Source of the DNA: Limimaricola hongkongensis DSM 17492
Lineage (GTDB): Bacteria; Pseudomonadota; Alphaproteobacteria; Rhodobacterales; Rhodobacteraceae
DNA: 64,000 nucleotides
Direction: 5' to 3'
NCBI RefSeq assembly: GCF_000600975.2
Contig: NZ_KK088652.1
Location: forward strand, 310,001 to 374,000
Shown here: positions 50,736-59,006 of the stretch, one piece after another
Layout: the number at the start of each line of letters is the position of its first letter
Position numbering within the stretch: the first letter of the stretch is position 1
Made by a program: the position numbers and the translations under genes
The notes under the pieces: model-generated
Database searches by the model: none
The model's input: only the letters and a program-made list of their open reading frames with translations
What the model was told of the DNA's origin: nothing

Positions 50736-51457
50736 CGGCGGGGGCTCCAATGTCCGGGAAGATCCATGGGGGGCTTGCGGTTCGGCGCGTGCATGCCCGA
50801 CAGCAGGAACGACAACGCCCCCGTCACCGGTTTGAGCAGGACTGAATTGTTGGCGCTGGCCTTGGCCTTTTCGATGCGCATCACGTCGTCGATGCGGCGG
50901 TCGATGAAGGACCACGTCGCCTGATGGTCGAGGCTGTCATCGCCGAGCCAATAGAGCACCACGGAGGCCCAGACGCCCGACAGGGTCGCGCGCTTGGTGT
51001 ACCAGTTCACGTCGTCGGAGCTGTCGCCCAGAGCGGTCCAGACCGAATCGGCGGTGCGCCACAACAGCCGCGCGCCCTCGGCGGCATGGGTCGGCAGCGC
51101 GAACAGCGTGGTGGCGCGGCGCAGCGCCTCCTGGTCGGGCACCGCCTCGATCCGGGCGCGCAGCGCGAAAGCCACGCGGTCGCGGTAGCGCATCTCGCCC
51201 AGATCGGCGGCGCGCACCGCCGCCATCATCTCGGCGTCGCCGCGGTCGTGCTGCGCCACGGCGAGATCGATCGCGCCCCGTGGGCACAGCGCGCGCGCCT
51301 CGGTCTCGGTCACGCCGGAATCGCGGATCGCGGCGTGAAACGCGGCATCGGACCAGCCGTCGAACGCCACATGCGGCAGAATCGCATCGAGCAGCGCGCC
51401 GATCTGCGGATCCTCGGCGGGCGGGGATTTCGGATCGTCTACATAGGGGTTGGTCAT
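50732..51457 (-). CDS. COQ9-family ubiquinone biosynthesis protein
   Basis: 241 residues with a TetR-like fold. COQ9 binds lipid and assists the hydroxylation step of ubiquinone synthesis. Family features: the N-terminal LLDAILPHVAFDGWSDAAFHAAIRDSG, and the C-terminal YTKRATLSGVWASVVLYWLGDDSLDHQATWSFIDRRIDDVMRIEKAK, which is highly conserved. Divergent from rpsU and coupled to the quinone reductase gene downstream, a sensible pairing around the quinone pool. Confidence 0.93.
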   Translation of the reverse strand: MTNPYVDDPKSPPAEDPQIGALLDAILPHVAFDGWSDAAFHAAIRDSGVTETEARALCPRGAIDLAVAQHDRGDAEMMAAVRAADLGEMRYRDRVAFALRARIEAVPDQEALRRATTLFALPTHAAEGARLLWRTADSVWTALGDSSDDVNWYTKRATLSGVWASVVLYWLGDDSLDHQATWSFIDRRIDDVMRIEKAKASANNSVLLKPVTGALSFLLSGMHAPNRKPPMDLPGHWSPRR

Positions 51458-51481
51458 GCGTCTCTCCCTTTGCCACCAGCC

Positions 51482-51510
51482 TAGACAACCGGGCGGGGCT
51501 TTGCTATATG
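51482..51510 (+). promoter_or_regulatory. sigma70-type promoter of rpsU
   Basis: TAGACA (51482-51487), 17-base spacer, TATATG (51505-51510), about 50 bases upstream of the rpsU start codon. Both boxes are near the vegetative consensus. Confidence 0.6.
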
Positions 51511-51546
51511 GCCGCTTCCTGCAATCTTGAAACTCCAGCTTAGAAA

Positions 51547-51561
51547 GGTGGTGAAAACCAC
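51547..51561 (+). promoter_or_regulatory. hairpin holding the rpsU ribosome-binding site
   Basis: GGTGGT-GAAA-ACCAC: a five-base stem with a GAAA loop whose 5' arm is part of the Shine-Dalgarno sequence (AAAGGTGG) and whose 3' arm touches the ATG at 51562. Such a structure could limit initiation. Confidence 0.55.
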
Positions 51562-51768
51562 ATGCAGGTCAGCGTTCGTGACAACAACGTCGATCAGGCC
51601 CTCCGGGCTCTGAAGAAGAAGTTGCAGCGCGAGGGTGTGTTCCGCGAGATGAAGCTCAAGCAGCATTTCGAGAAGCCCTCCGAGAAGAAAGCGCGCGAGA
51701 AGGCCGAGGCCATCCGGCGTCAGCGCAAACTCGCCCGCAAGAAGGCCCAGCGCGAAGGTCTCCTCTGA
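51562..51768 (+). CDS. rpsU: 30S ribosomal protein S21
   Basis: 68 residues, highly basic: [31 protein letters not shown] is the typical S21 start and the C-terminal arginine/lysine helix ([26 protein letters not shown]) binds rRNA. S21 helps base-pairing of mRNA with the 16S 3' end. Monocistronic, with promoter at 51482-51510, a hairpin over its ribosome site, and a strong terminator. Confidence 0.97.
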   Translation: MQVSVRDNNVDQALRALKKKLQREGVFREMKLKQHFEKPSEKKAREKAEAIRRQRKLARKKAQREGLL

Positions 51769-51793
51769 GATCAAGCGACACCTTCGAACGACG

Positions 51794-51826
51794 AAACCCC
51801 CGAGGCGACGGCTCCGGGGGTTTTTT
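51794..51826 (+). terminator. terminator of rpsU
   Basis: AAACCCCCG pairs with CGGGGGTTT around a short imperfect loop, followed by six T in total. 26 bases after the rpsU stop. Confidence 0.88.
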
Positions 51827-51892
51827 CTTGCCCGATCCCCACCGCGATGCCAAACCGCGCTAGACTGGCCCCCTCATGGCATGGAGGGAGCG

Positions 51893-52219
51893 ATGAAACC
51901 CGTTATCCTGCTCGTCGGGCGGCTGCCCGGCGTGGTCGAGACCGTGGCCCGCGCGCTCGGGGATCTGCCGGTCGAATGGCTGGGGGCGCATGACCGCGCC
52001 GAGGTCATCCGCCAGCTCGACACCGAGCCCGCGATCGCCTGCGTGGTGATCGGCGCCGGGCTCGACGATCAGCTGCGCGGCGAGCTGGTCGGCGTGATCG
52101 CCGCACGGCGGCCCGACATCACCATCCACCTCAAGGACCGCGCCTCCGGCCCCGGCGGCATGGCCGGGTTCGCACGGCAGGTGGTCGAGATCGTCGTACC
52201 GGACCTGCGCCCGCGTTGA
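51893..52219 (+). CDS. small hypothetical protein, Rossmann/receiver-like
   Basis: 108 residues: PVILLVGRLPGVVETVARALGDL, then RAEVIRQLDTEPAIACVVIGAGLDD and VIAARRPDITIHLKD, an alternation of strands and helices like a small flavodoxin or receiver fold, but without the acidic triad of true receivers. GGAGGGAG just before the ATG at 51893 decides the start over the ATG at 51881. I do not recognise the family. It lies alone between rpsU and the peroxiredoxin gene. Confidence 0.65.
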   Translation: MKPVILLVGRLPGVVETVARALGDLPVEWLGAHDRAEVIRQLDTEPAIACVVIGAGLDDQLRGELVGVIAARRPDITIHLKDRASGPGGMAGFARQVVEIVVPDLRPR

Positions 52220-52392
52220 AGTCGCGCCAGAGGCGCGCGGGATTCAAAGTGCCAGAGGCGCGCGGGGGTCACGAGGCAGACGGCACGCCCGCCCGAAGCG
52301 TGCGATCACGCAAGGTCGCCTTCGCGTGATCGCGCCGACCTCAATGGCGGATGGGGCGTTGTGGGGTGAATCCATATCGCCAAGGAGGCTTC

Positions 52393-52923
52393 ATGACCGG
52401 CAAACCGACCCCCGACGCCACCCTTCCCGAGATCACCCTGCCCCGTCTCGGTGGCGGCGAAATCACCTTGGGCAAGCCGCTCGAGGGGCGCGACTGGCAG
52501 ATGGTCGTGGTCTATCGCGGCAAGCACTGCCCGATCTGCCACAAATATGTCGAGGGCCTCGAAGGGCTTTTGTCGAAGTACCACGACAGCGGCATCGACG
52601 TGGTGCTCGTCTCGGGCGATCCCGAGCACAAGGCCAAGGCCTTTGCCGAAGAGACCGGCACCTCCGCCCCGGTGGCCTACGATCTGAGCGTGCCGCAGAT
52701 GCTGGAGCTGGGTCTGTATGTGTCCGAGCCGCGTTCGCCGCAGGAAACCGACCGCCCCTTCGCCGAACCGGCCGTCTTCGTAATCAATGAAAGAGGCACG
52801 GTCCACATCGCGGACATCTCGAATGCCCCCTTCTCGCGCCCCGACCTCGAAGGGCTGCTGAACGGGCTGAACTTCATCCGCGAGAACGATTACCCGATCC
52901 GCGGCACCAAGATGGCCGCCTGA
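52393..52923 (+). CDS. peroxiredoxin-like (AhpC/TSA) protein
   Basis: 176 residues with a thioredoxin-fold redoxin domain. YRGKHCPICHKYVEGL carries Cys46 and Cys49 in a CxxC arrangement, where related peroxiredoxin-like proteins have RGxWCPxC; VVLVSGDPEHKAKAFAEETG follows the usual course. The protein could reduce peroxides or act as a disulfide reductase. AAGGAGG at 52382-52388 fixes the ATG at 52393. The Lrp gene converges on it across a GC-rich hairpin. Confidence 0.85.
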   Translation: MTGKPTPDATLPEITLPRLGGGEITLGKPLEGRDWQMVVVYRGKHCPICHKYVEGLEGLLSKYHDSGIDVVLVSGDPEHKAKAFAEETGTSAPVAYDLSVPQMLELGLYVSEPRSPQETDRPFAEPAVFVINERGTVHIADISNAPFSRPDLEGLLNGLNFIRENDYPIRGTKMAA

Positions 52924-52950
52924 TCGACCACGGATGCTGCTGCGTCGGTT

Positions 52951-52978
52951 GCGCCGCCTCCCGCAAGGGGGGCGGCGC
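52951..52978. terminator. hairpin between convergent peroxiredoxin and Lrp genes
   Basis: GCGCCGCCTCCC-GCAA-GGGGGGCGGCGC, a 12-base stem with one G-T pair, lying between the two stop codons. There is no T-run, so termination by it is uncertain. Confidence 0.5.
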
Positions 52979-52981
52979 GAC

Positions 52982-53443
52982 TCATATCGGCAGCGCCGTG
53001 GTGTGACGCACCGTGCGCAGCGCAAAGCTCGACTGCATGGTCTGCACCCCGGGCAGCCGCGCGAGATGGCGGCGATGGATCTGCGCGAAATCCTCGCTGT
53101 CGCGCGCCACCACCTTGAGCAGGTAATCCGCCGTGCCCGCCATCAGGTGGCATTCCAGCACGTCCGGTATCCGCGCCACCGCCGCCTCGAACGCATCGAG
53201 CAGCTCGTCGGCCTGCCCCGACAGGGTGATTTCCACGAACACCGTCACCGGTCGCCCGACCCCGCGCGGGTTCAACAGCGCGACATAGCCCCGGATCAGC
53301 CCCACCTGCTCCAACGCCCTGACCCGGCGATGGCAGGCCGATGGCGACAGGTTCACCTTCTCCGACAGCTGCGCGTTCGACAGCCGCCCGTCGGCCTGCA
53401 ACGCCGCGAGAATGGCCCGGTCGATGCGGTCGATCTCGGTCAT
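52982..53443 (-). CDS. Lrp/AsnC-family regulator, probable ald activator
   Basis: 153 residues: an N-terminal helix-turn-helix (RIDRAILAALQADGRLSNAQLSEKVNLSPSACHRRVRALE) and a C-terminal RAM/ligand domain (ECHLMAGTADYLLKVVARDSEDF). Lrp-type proteins bind amino acids and control neighbouring catabolic genes. It is divergent from ald and a dyad lies between them at 53475-53496, so alanine-responsive control of ald, as with AldR-like regulators, is likely. Start at the ATG preceding TEIDRID. Confidence 0.92.
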   Translation of the reverse strand: MTEIDRIDRAILAALQADGRLSNAQLSEKVNLSPSACHRRVRALEQVGLIRGYVALLNPRGVGRPVTVFVEITLSGQADELLDAFEAAVARIPDVLECHLMAGTADYLLKVVARDSEDFAQIHRRHLARLPGVQTMQSSFALRTVRHTTALPI

Positions 53444-53474
53444 GCACGATCCTTCTGCATTTCTGGAGTTAGAC

Positions 53475-53496
53475 GCAAATTCCTGCGACGAATTGC
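53475..53496. promoter_or_regulatory. imperfect dyad between lrp-type gene and ald
   Basis: GCAAATTC-N7-GAATTGC, arms nearly inverted, 32 bases from the regulator start and 75 from the ald start. AT-rich centre and spacing suit an Lrp/AsnC site. Confidence 0.45.
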
Positions 53497-53570
53497 CCAT
53501 ATGGGGCCATGATCTCGTCAGCAATTGCAAGCCGCTGTTGCCAGCATGGAGGAAACAAGGAGGATCCCCC

Positions 53571-54689
53571 ATGCACATCGGTTGCCCCACTGAGATCAAG
53601 CCGCAGGAATTCCGCGTCGGTCTCACCCCCAACGCCGCCCGCGAAGCGGTGGGCCACGGCCACAGCGTCACCATGCAGTCCGGCGCCGGTCTCGGCGCGG
53701 GCTTCACCGATGACGATTACCGCGCCGCCGGCGCGGCCATCGCCGACACCGCCGAGGAAATCTTCGCCAGCGCCGAGATGATCGTGAAGGTGAAGGAGCC
53801 GCAGGCCGTCGAGCGCAAGATGCTGCGCGAAGGGCAGATCCTGTTCACCTACCTCCACCTCGCCCCCGATCCGGCGCAGACCGAGGATCTGGTGAATTCC
53901 GGCGCGACCTGCATCGCCTATGAAACCGTGACCGACCGCGCCGGTGGCCTGCCGCTGCTGGCGCCGATGTCCGAGGTCGCGGGCCGTCTCGCGCCGCAGA
54001 TGGGCGCGTGGACGCTGCAGAAGGCCAATGGCGGCCGCGGCGTGCTGATGGGCGGCGTGCCCGGCGTGAACCCGGCCAATGTCGTCGTCATCGGCGGCGG
54101 CGTGGTCGGCACCCATGCCGCGCGGATCGCCGCCGGGATGGGCGCGCGCGTCACCGTGCTCGACAAGTCGCTGCCGCGGATGCGCTATCTCGACGACGTG
54201 TTCGGCGGCAGCTTCCGCACGCTCTACGCCTCTGCCGGCGCCACCGCCGAGGCCGTCACGCAGGCCGACATGGTGATCGGCGCGGTGCTGGTGCCCGGCG
54301 CCGCGGCCCCCAAGCTGGTCACGCGCGAGCAGCTTTCGACCATGAAACCGGGCGCGGCCATCGTCGACGTGGCGATCGACCAGGGCGGCTGCTTCGAAAC
54401 CTCGAAGGCGACCACCCACGAGGACCCGATCTACGAGGTCGACGGCATCATGCATTACTGCGTGGCCAACATGCCCGGCGCGGTGGCCCGCACCTCGACG
54501 CTGGCGCTTGGCAACGCGACCATGCCCTTCGTGCTCGCCATCGCGGGCAAGGGCTGGAAGCAGGCCTGTCTCGACGACGCGCATCTGGCCGAAGGCCTCA
54601 ACGTGCATCAAGGGCGGATCACCAACCTCGCCGTCGGCGAGGGGCTGGGTCGCGCGGCGATCTCGGCGCAGGACGCGCTGCGCGGCTGA
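53571..54689 (+). CDS. ald: alanine dehydrogenase
   Basis: A 372-residue NAD-dependent enzyme interconverting alanine with pyruvate and ammonia. Motifs: MHIGCPTEIKPQEFRVGLTP at the start, MIVKVKEPQ with the substrate lysine, LFTYLHLAPD with the catalytic histidine, the Rossmann loop VVVIGGGVVGTHAARIAAGMGA, and MPGAVARTSTLALGNAT at the C-terminus. AAGGAGG at 53557-53563 precedes the ATG. Divergent from an Lrp-type regulator and followed by a bidirectional terminator. Confidence 0.96.
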   Translation: MHIGCPTEIKPQEFRVGLTPNAAREAVGHGHSVTMQSGAGLGAGFTDDDYRAAGAAIADTAEEIFASAEMIVKVKEPQAVERKMLREGQILFTYLHLAPDPAQTEDLVNSGATCIAYETVTDRAGGLPLLAPMSEVAGRLAPQMGAWTLQKANGGRGVLMGGVPGVNPANVVVIGGGVVGTHAARIAAGMGARVTVLDKSLPRMRYLDDVFGGSFRTLYASAGATAEAVTQADMVIGAVLVPGAAAPKLVTREQLSTMKPGAAIVDVAIDQGGCFETSKATTHEDPIYEVDGIMHYCVANMPGAVARTSTLALGNATMPFVLAIAGKGWKQACLDDAHLAEGLNVHQGRITNLAVGEGLGRAAISAQDALRG

Positions 54690-54708
54690 CAGGCCCGCCG
54701 AAAACGAG

Positions 54709-54739
54709 AACGGCCGGCGCATGGCGCCGGCCGTTTTCT
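54709..54739. terminator. bidirectional terminator of ald and azoR
   Basis: AACGGCCGGCGC-ATG-GCGCCGGCCGTT, a perfect 12-base stem with T-rich flanks on both strands, between convergent genes. Confidence 0.88.
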
Positions 54740-54759
54740 TTTGTCCGTAAGGTGATGGA

Positions 54760-55290
54760 TCAGGCGGCCTTGGCGACGAGGCTCGGCACCTTGGCGCGGG
54801 CCTCCTCGATCGCCTTGGCGCGCGCCTCGGGCGACAAGGCCACGCCCTCGACCCGGAGCACCGTCACATCGGTGATGCCGATGAAGCCCAGCACCTGCCG
54901 CAGGTAGGGTTCGACGAAATCGGTCGTGCCGTCATGCACCCCGCCCGAGGCATAGACCACGATGGCCCGGCGCCCACCCGCGAGCCCCTTCGGGCCTTCG
55001 GCGGTGTAGTGGAACGTCTTGCCGGCCACGGCGATGCTGTCGATCCACGCCTTGAGCTGGTGCGGGATCGCGAAGTTGTACATCGGCGCGCCGATCACCA
55101 GCGTGTCGGCGGACATGAGCTGGTCGACCGGGTCGCCGTCGAAGGCGGCCTCGCTCTTTGGGTCGGCGAGGTCGCGGCGCAGCACCTGCGCGTCGCCTTG
55201 CGCGGTCAGTTCGGCCACGATGGCCGCGGTCAGGTCGCGCGACACCGAATTCGCGCCGAGGATGGAGCTGTCGATATGCAGGATGGTCAT
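54760..55290 (-). CDS. azoR: FMN-dependent NADH-azoreductase
   Basis: A 176-residue flavodoxin-fold quinone/azo reductase. MTILHIDSSILGANSVSRDLTAAIV binds the FMN phosphate, APMYNFAIPHQLKAWIDSIAVAGKTFHYT is the central FMN motif, and YASGGVHDG the third. It is somewhat shorter than the usual 195-210 residues, missing part of the variable region after residue 60. The ATG at 55290 gives the family start. It may detoxify quinones. Transcribed toward ald and ending at the shared terminator. Confidence 0.9.
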   Translation of the reverse strand: MTILHIDSSILGANSVSRDLTAAIVAELTAQGDAQVLRRDLADPKSEAAFDGDPVDQLMSADTLVIGAPMYNFAIPHQLKAWIDSIAVAGKTFHYTAEGPKGLAGGRRAIVVYASGGVHDGTTDFVEPYLRQVLGFIGITDVTVLRVEGVALSPEARAKAIEEARAKVPSLVAKAA

Positions 55291-55383
55291 CTGTGATCGT
55301 CCCTGGAATGAAGATGCACCACACGTAAGGGCGCACCTCGCTCCGGTGAATTCGTCATTCCCGCACATGACATGCGCCGCGCT

Positions 55384-55821
55384 TCAGACCTCGCGGCCTT
55401 TCAGCAGGTCGCGGATATCGGTCAGCAGCTGCTCCTGCGTCGGGCCCTTCGGGGCGTTCGGCACCGGCTCGCCGCGCTGCACCGCCGCGTCCTTGATCCG
55501 GTTCACGCCCTTGACCAGCAGGAACACCACCCATGCGATGATCAGGAAATTGATGCAGGCGGTGAGAAAGGCGCCATAGGCGAAGATCGCGGCCCCGCTC
55601 TCGCGCGCCGCCTCGAGCGAGGTGCCCGGCGCCACCTCGCCCGACAGCACGACATACATCGAGGTGAAATCGATGCCGCCCAGGATCAGCCCGATCACCG
55701 GGTTGATGAGATCATGCACGAGGCTCTGGACGATGGCGGTGAAGGCGGCGCCGATGATGATGCCGACCGCGAGGTCCATGACGTTGCCCTTGGCGATGAA
55801 GTTGCGGAATTCCTTGATCAT
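55384..55821 (-). CDS. mscL: large-conductance mechanosensitive channel
   Basis: 145 residues, two membrane helices: [30 protein letters not shown] (the S1 amphipathic helix and pore-lining TM1) and [28 protein letters not shown] (TM2), with a cytosolic C-terminal helix. The FxxFxxxGNVxDLAVG signature is exact. It releases solutes on hypo-osmotic shock. Starts at the ATG at 55821; the short upstream open frame is ignored. Confidence 0.97.
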   Translation of the reverse strand: MIKEFRNFIAKGNVMDLAVGIIIGAAFTAIVQSLVHDLINPVIGLILGGIDFTSMYVVLSGEVAPGTSLEAARESGAAIFAYGAFLTACINFLIIAWVVFLLVKGVNRIKDAAVQRGEPVPNAPKGPTQEQLLTDIRDLLKGREV

Positions 55822-55922
55822 CGGGGTCTCCTGAATGGGTTTGCCCCACACCTAGCGCGGCGCGCGGGCCGGGCGCAGCCGCGCGGGCACAATGACGGGC
55901 GCGGCGCGGCGCGCAGGCCACG

Positions 55923-55953
55923 AAAAAGGGGCGGGCCACGCATGGCCCGCCCC
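55923..55953 (-). terminator. terminator of the pheS-pheT operon
   Basis: Perfect 11-base stem GGGGCGGGCCA / TGGCCCGCCCC with a four-base loop; the minus strand continues TTTTTCG. 24 bases after the pheT stop. Confidence 0.9.
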
Positions 55954-55976
55954 CTGTCCCGTCATGACCGGCGCGA

Positions 55977-58370
55977 TCAGCCGCGCAGTTCGCCGCCCGT
56001 GGCCTTGGCCACCTTGTCGACGATCTTGGCGCCGACGGCCTCGATCTCCTTTTCGGTGAGCGTCTTGTCGACGGGCTGCAGCCGCACCGTGATCGCCACC
56101 GATTTGCGGCCTTCGCCCAAGGAGCCGCCCTGGAACTGGTCGAACACCCGCACATCCGAAATCAGCGCCTTGTCCGCGCCCTGCGCCGCGTTCACCAGCG
56201 TCAGCGCCTCGACCTTCGCGTCGACCACGAAGGCGAAATCGCGCTCCACCGGTTGCAGCGAGGGCGGCGTGAAGGCGGCGCGCGCCGCACCGTTCTGACG
56301 CGGCAGCGGCACCTCCTCGGGGAACAGCACGAAGGCGACCGCAGGCCCCTTCACGTCGAGCGCCGAGAGCACCTTGGGGTGCAGCTCACCGAACACGCCG
56401 AGCACCTTCTTGGGCCCGAGGCAGATCCGCCCGTGCCGGCCCGGATGCCACCAGCCTTCGCCACCGCGCAGGATCTGCACCTTGGCGGGCGCGCCCATCG
56501 AGGCCAGCACGGCTTCGGCATCGGCCTTGGCGTCGAACAGATCGACCGGGCGCGACGCGCCATGCACGTCCTTGGGCCCGGTCTTGCCGGTCAACAGACC
56601 GGCCACCGCCAGCCGCTGTTCGCCCGGCTCGCCGCCGAAGAACACGTGGCCCGCCTCGAACAGCGCCAGATCGCCGGCCCCGCGCGCCTGGTTGCGCGCG
56701 GCGGCGCGCAGCAGGCCGGGCAGCAGGTCGGGGCGCATGTGGCTCATCTCGGACGAGATCGGGTTTTCGAGCCGCGTCGCGTCCGAGCCGCCGCCGAACA
56801 GCGCCGCCGCCTCGGCGTCGATGAAGCTGTAGGTGACGCATTCGTCGTAGCCGAGCGCCGCGGTCGTGCGCCGCGCCTTGGACAGCCGCGCCTGCATCGG
56901 GGTCAGCACCGGCTTGGCCACGCCTTCGGGGCGCGGCAGCGGCACGCCCTTGAGCTTGGACAGGGAGGCCACGCGCGCGACCTCCTCCACCAGATCCGCC
57001 TCGCCCATGATGTCCGAGCGCCACGCCGGCACATGCGCCATGTCGCCGTCGAGCCGGAAGCCGAGCCGGTCGAGCGTCTCGCGCTGCTGCTTGGCGGGGA
57101 TGTCCATGCCGACGAGCTTGGTCACGCGCTTGGGGTCGTGGCGATAGGCGCGGGAATTGTCGGGGGTGGCGCCGGCGATCACCATCTTCGAGGCATCGCC
57201 GCCCGCGTGATCGACGATCATCCGCACCGCGATCTGCAGGCCGGTGGTGACGAAATCGGTGTCGATGCCGCGCTCGAACCGCTGGCGCGCATCCGAATGG
57301 ATGCGCAGCGCCCGGCCCGCCAGCGCGATCTGCACCGGGTTCCACAGCGCGCTTTCGACGAAGACGTTGGTGGTCTCCTCGGTGACACCGGTGTCGAGCC
57401 CGCCCATGATGCCCGCGAGGCTTTCGACGCCATTGTCGTCGGAGATGACGATCATCCCCTTTTCGAGCGCATATTCCTTGTCATCGAGCGCGGCAAAGCT
57501 TTCGCCGCCCGCCGCCCGGTGCACCCGCAGGTTCCCCGCCACCTTGTCGGCGTCGAAGACATGCAGCGGGCGGTTCAGGTCGTAGGTGACGTAGTTGGTC
57601 ACATCGACGAGAAAGCTGATCGGGCGCAGGCCGATGGCGCGCAGCCGGTCCTGCAGCCAGTCCGGCGAGGGGCCGTTCTTCACGCCGCGGATGAGGCGGC
57701 CCGCGAAGATCGGGCAGCCATCGCGGGTGTCGGGCGCGATCTCGACGCCGATGGGGCTGTCATAGCCGCCCTGCACCGAATTCACGGCCAGCGGTTTCAG
57801 CGTACCGACGCCGCGCGCCGACAGGTCGCGCGCGATGCCGCGAATGCCGAGCGCGTCGCCGCGGTTCGGCGTGATCGCGATCTCGATCACCGGGTCGACC
57901 TTGGCGGGATCGTTCTCGGCCAGCCAGTCGGCAAAGCTTTGCCCGACCTCGCCCGAGGGCAGCTCGATGATGCCTTCATGCGCATCGCCAAGCCCCAGCT
58001 CGCGCTCGGAGCACATCATGCCATGGCTCTCGACGCCGCGGATCTTGCCGACGCCGATGGTGAAGTCGGGGCCGGGGACATAGGTGCCGGGCCGTGCGAC
58101 GACGACGGTGATGCCCTGCCGCGCGTTGGGGGCACCGCAGATGATCTGGTCCTCGCCGCCGGGCAGCTCGACGCGGCAGATTTGCAGCTTGTCGGCGTCG
58201 GGGTGCTTTTCGGCGGCGACGACCTTGCCGAGCACGAAGTTCTTGAGTGCTGCGGCAGGATTTTCGATGCCTTCGACCTCGAGCCCGAGATCGGTCAGCG
58301 CCTCGGCGATCTCGTCCACGGTCGCCGTGGTGTCGAGATGGTCCTTGAGCCAGGAGAGGGTGAATTTCAT
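55977..58370 (-). CDS. pheT: phenylalanyl-tRNA synthetase beta subunit
   Basis: 797 residues. In order: start MKFTLSWLKDHLDT, the EMAP/tRNA-binding OB domain (about 39-150; KHPDADKLQICRVELPGG), the B3/4 editing domain, B5 (RLGFRLDGD region near 440), the catalytic-like core with SSEMSHMRPDLLPGLL, and the C-terminal anticodon-binding FDX-ACB domain ending near TLTEKEIEAVGAKIVDKVAK. It is complete. The start overlaps the stop of an AT-rich unknown gene (TAATG) rather than following pheS directly. Confidence 0.97.
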   Translation of the reverse strand: MKFTLSWLKDHLDTTATVDEIAEALTDLGLEVEGIENPAAALKNFVLGKVVAAEKHPDADKLQICRVELPGGEDQIICGAPNARQGITVVVARPGTYVPGPDFTIGVGKIRGVESHGMMCSERELGLGDAHEGIIELPSGEVGQSFADWLAENDPAKVDPVIEIAITPNRGDALGIRGIARDLSARGVGTLKPLAVNSVQGGYDSPIGVEIAPDTRDGCPIFAGRLIRGVKNGPSPDWLQDRLRAIGLRPISFLVDVTNYVTYDLNRPLHVFDADKVAGNLRVHRAAGGESFAALDDKEYALEKGMIVISDDNGVESLAGIMGGLDTGVTEETTNVFVESALWNPVQIALAGRALRIHSDARQRFERGIDTDFVTTGLQIAVRMIVDHAGGDASKMVIAGATPDNSRAYRHDPKRVTKLVGMDIPAKQQRETLDRLGFRLDGDMAHVPAWRSDIMGEADLVEEVARVASLSKLKGVPLPRPEGVAKPVLTPMQARLSKARRTTAALGYDECVTYSFIDAEAAALFGGGSDATRLENPISSEMSHMRPDLLPGLLRAAARNQARGAGDLALFEAGHVFFGGEPGEQRLAVAGLLTGKTGPKDVHGASRPVDLFDAKADAEAVLASMGAPAKVQILRGGEGWWHPGRHGRICLGPKKVLGVFGELHPKVLSALDVKGPAVAFVLFPEEVPLPRQNGAARAAFTPPSLQPVERDFAFVVDAKVEALTLVNAAQGADKALISDVRVFDQFQGGSLGEGRKSVAITVRLQPVDKTLTEKEIEAVGAKIVDKVAKATGGELRG

Positions 58371-58999
58371 TATACTATTCCACTTTTCTCTAGCTGCGCT
58401 ATTGGTAGCAAGACCTTGAAAATTCCATCCACAGCTTCGCTCTGCTTTTTAGAAATTTCATCCTCACCCCCAGCGGACGAAAATGCGATAGAAGTCAGCT
58501 CTACCGCCTGCTCGTCTTGCACACTAGCAGTCGCCTTTGACAATTCGATCAACTTTTGCAGCGCGTTTATGATATTTGCTCGTATAAAAAACAGCTCTTT
58601 GATTGAGCTAGTTACGACAGCATCTCCAAAGTGAATATCACACCGGACTTGCGCAGATTTCAACTTTTGAAACACGCCCTCAGCATCGGCCATCTTTTTC
58701 AGCGAATCTTTAAACACTAAATCTGATGTCAGACGCTCTACTTCAACCAATCTCCGCACGGGATGACGAATACTATTAAGTGCATAGTCGACACCCCTTA
58801 CGGCAACCAAGCATTCTTCAGCCACTTCAGCTCTTTTCCGAGATTGCGCCTCATGCCTCCATCTGCTCAATTGGATAAAAGCAATTATTAAACCAATACC
58901 GGCAGCGAACGAACCAACATCGCCCATGATGGGCACTATTTTTGATATCCAACCAAAATCTTGGCATACATTCTCACATGCGCTAATGCTTGCCGCCAT
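58370..58999 (-). CDS. AT-rich unknown membrane-anchored protein between pheS and pheT
   Basis: 209 residues. One N-terminal membrane helix (VGSFAAGIGLIIAFIQL, about 27-43) is followed by a basic stretch (SRWRHEAQSRKRAEVAE) and a long helical cytosolic region with leucine-rich segments (IKELFFIRANIINALQKLIELSK). No catalytic motif is recognised. It starts seven bases after the pheS stop and its TAA overlaps the pheT ATG, so it is transcribed within pheST. Base composition is far more AT-rich than every neighbour, indicating recent acquisition. No good ribosome site is seen; translation may be coupled to pheS. Similar topologies occur among small phage-defence effectors, but nothing here proves that. 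Confidence 0.75.
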   Translation of the reverse strand: MAASISACENVCQDFGWISKIVPIMGDVGSFAAGIGLIIAFIQLSRWRHEAQSRKRAEVAEECLVAVRGVDYALNSIRHPVRRLVEVERLTSDLVFKDSLKKMADAEGVFQKLKSAQVRCDIHFGDAVVTSSIKELFFIRANIINALQKLIELSKATASVQDEQAVELTSIAFSSAGGEDEISKKQSEAVDGIFKVLLPIAQLEKSGIV

Positions 59000-59006
59000 T
59001 TAGCAT

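Noticed and set aside
56253..58634. 793-codon plus-strand ORF opposite pheT
   Set aside because: Antisense shadow in GC-rich DNA; pheT is intact and recognisable on the minus strand.
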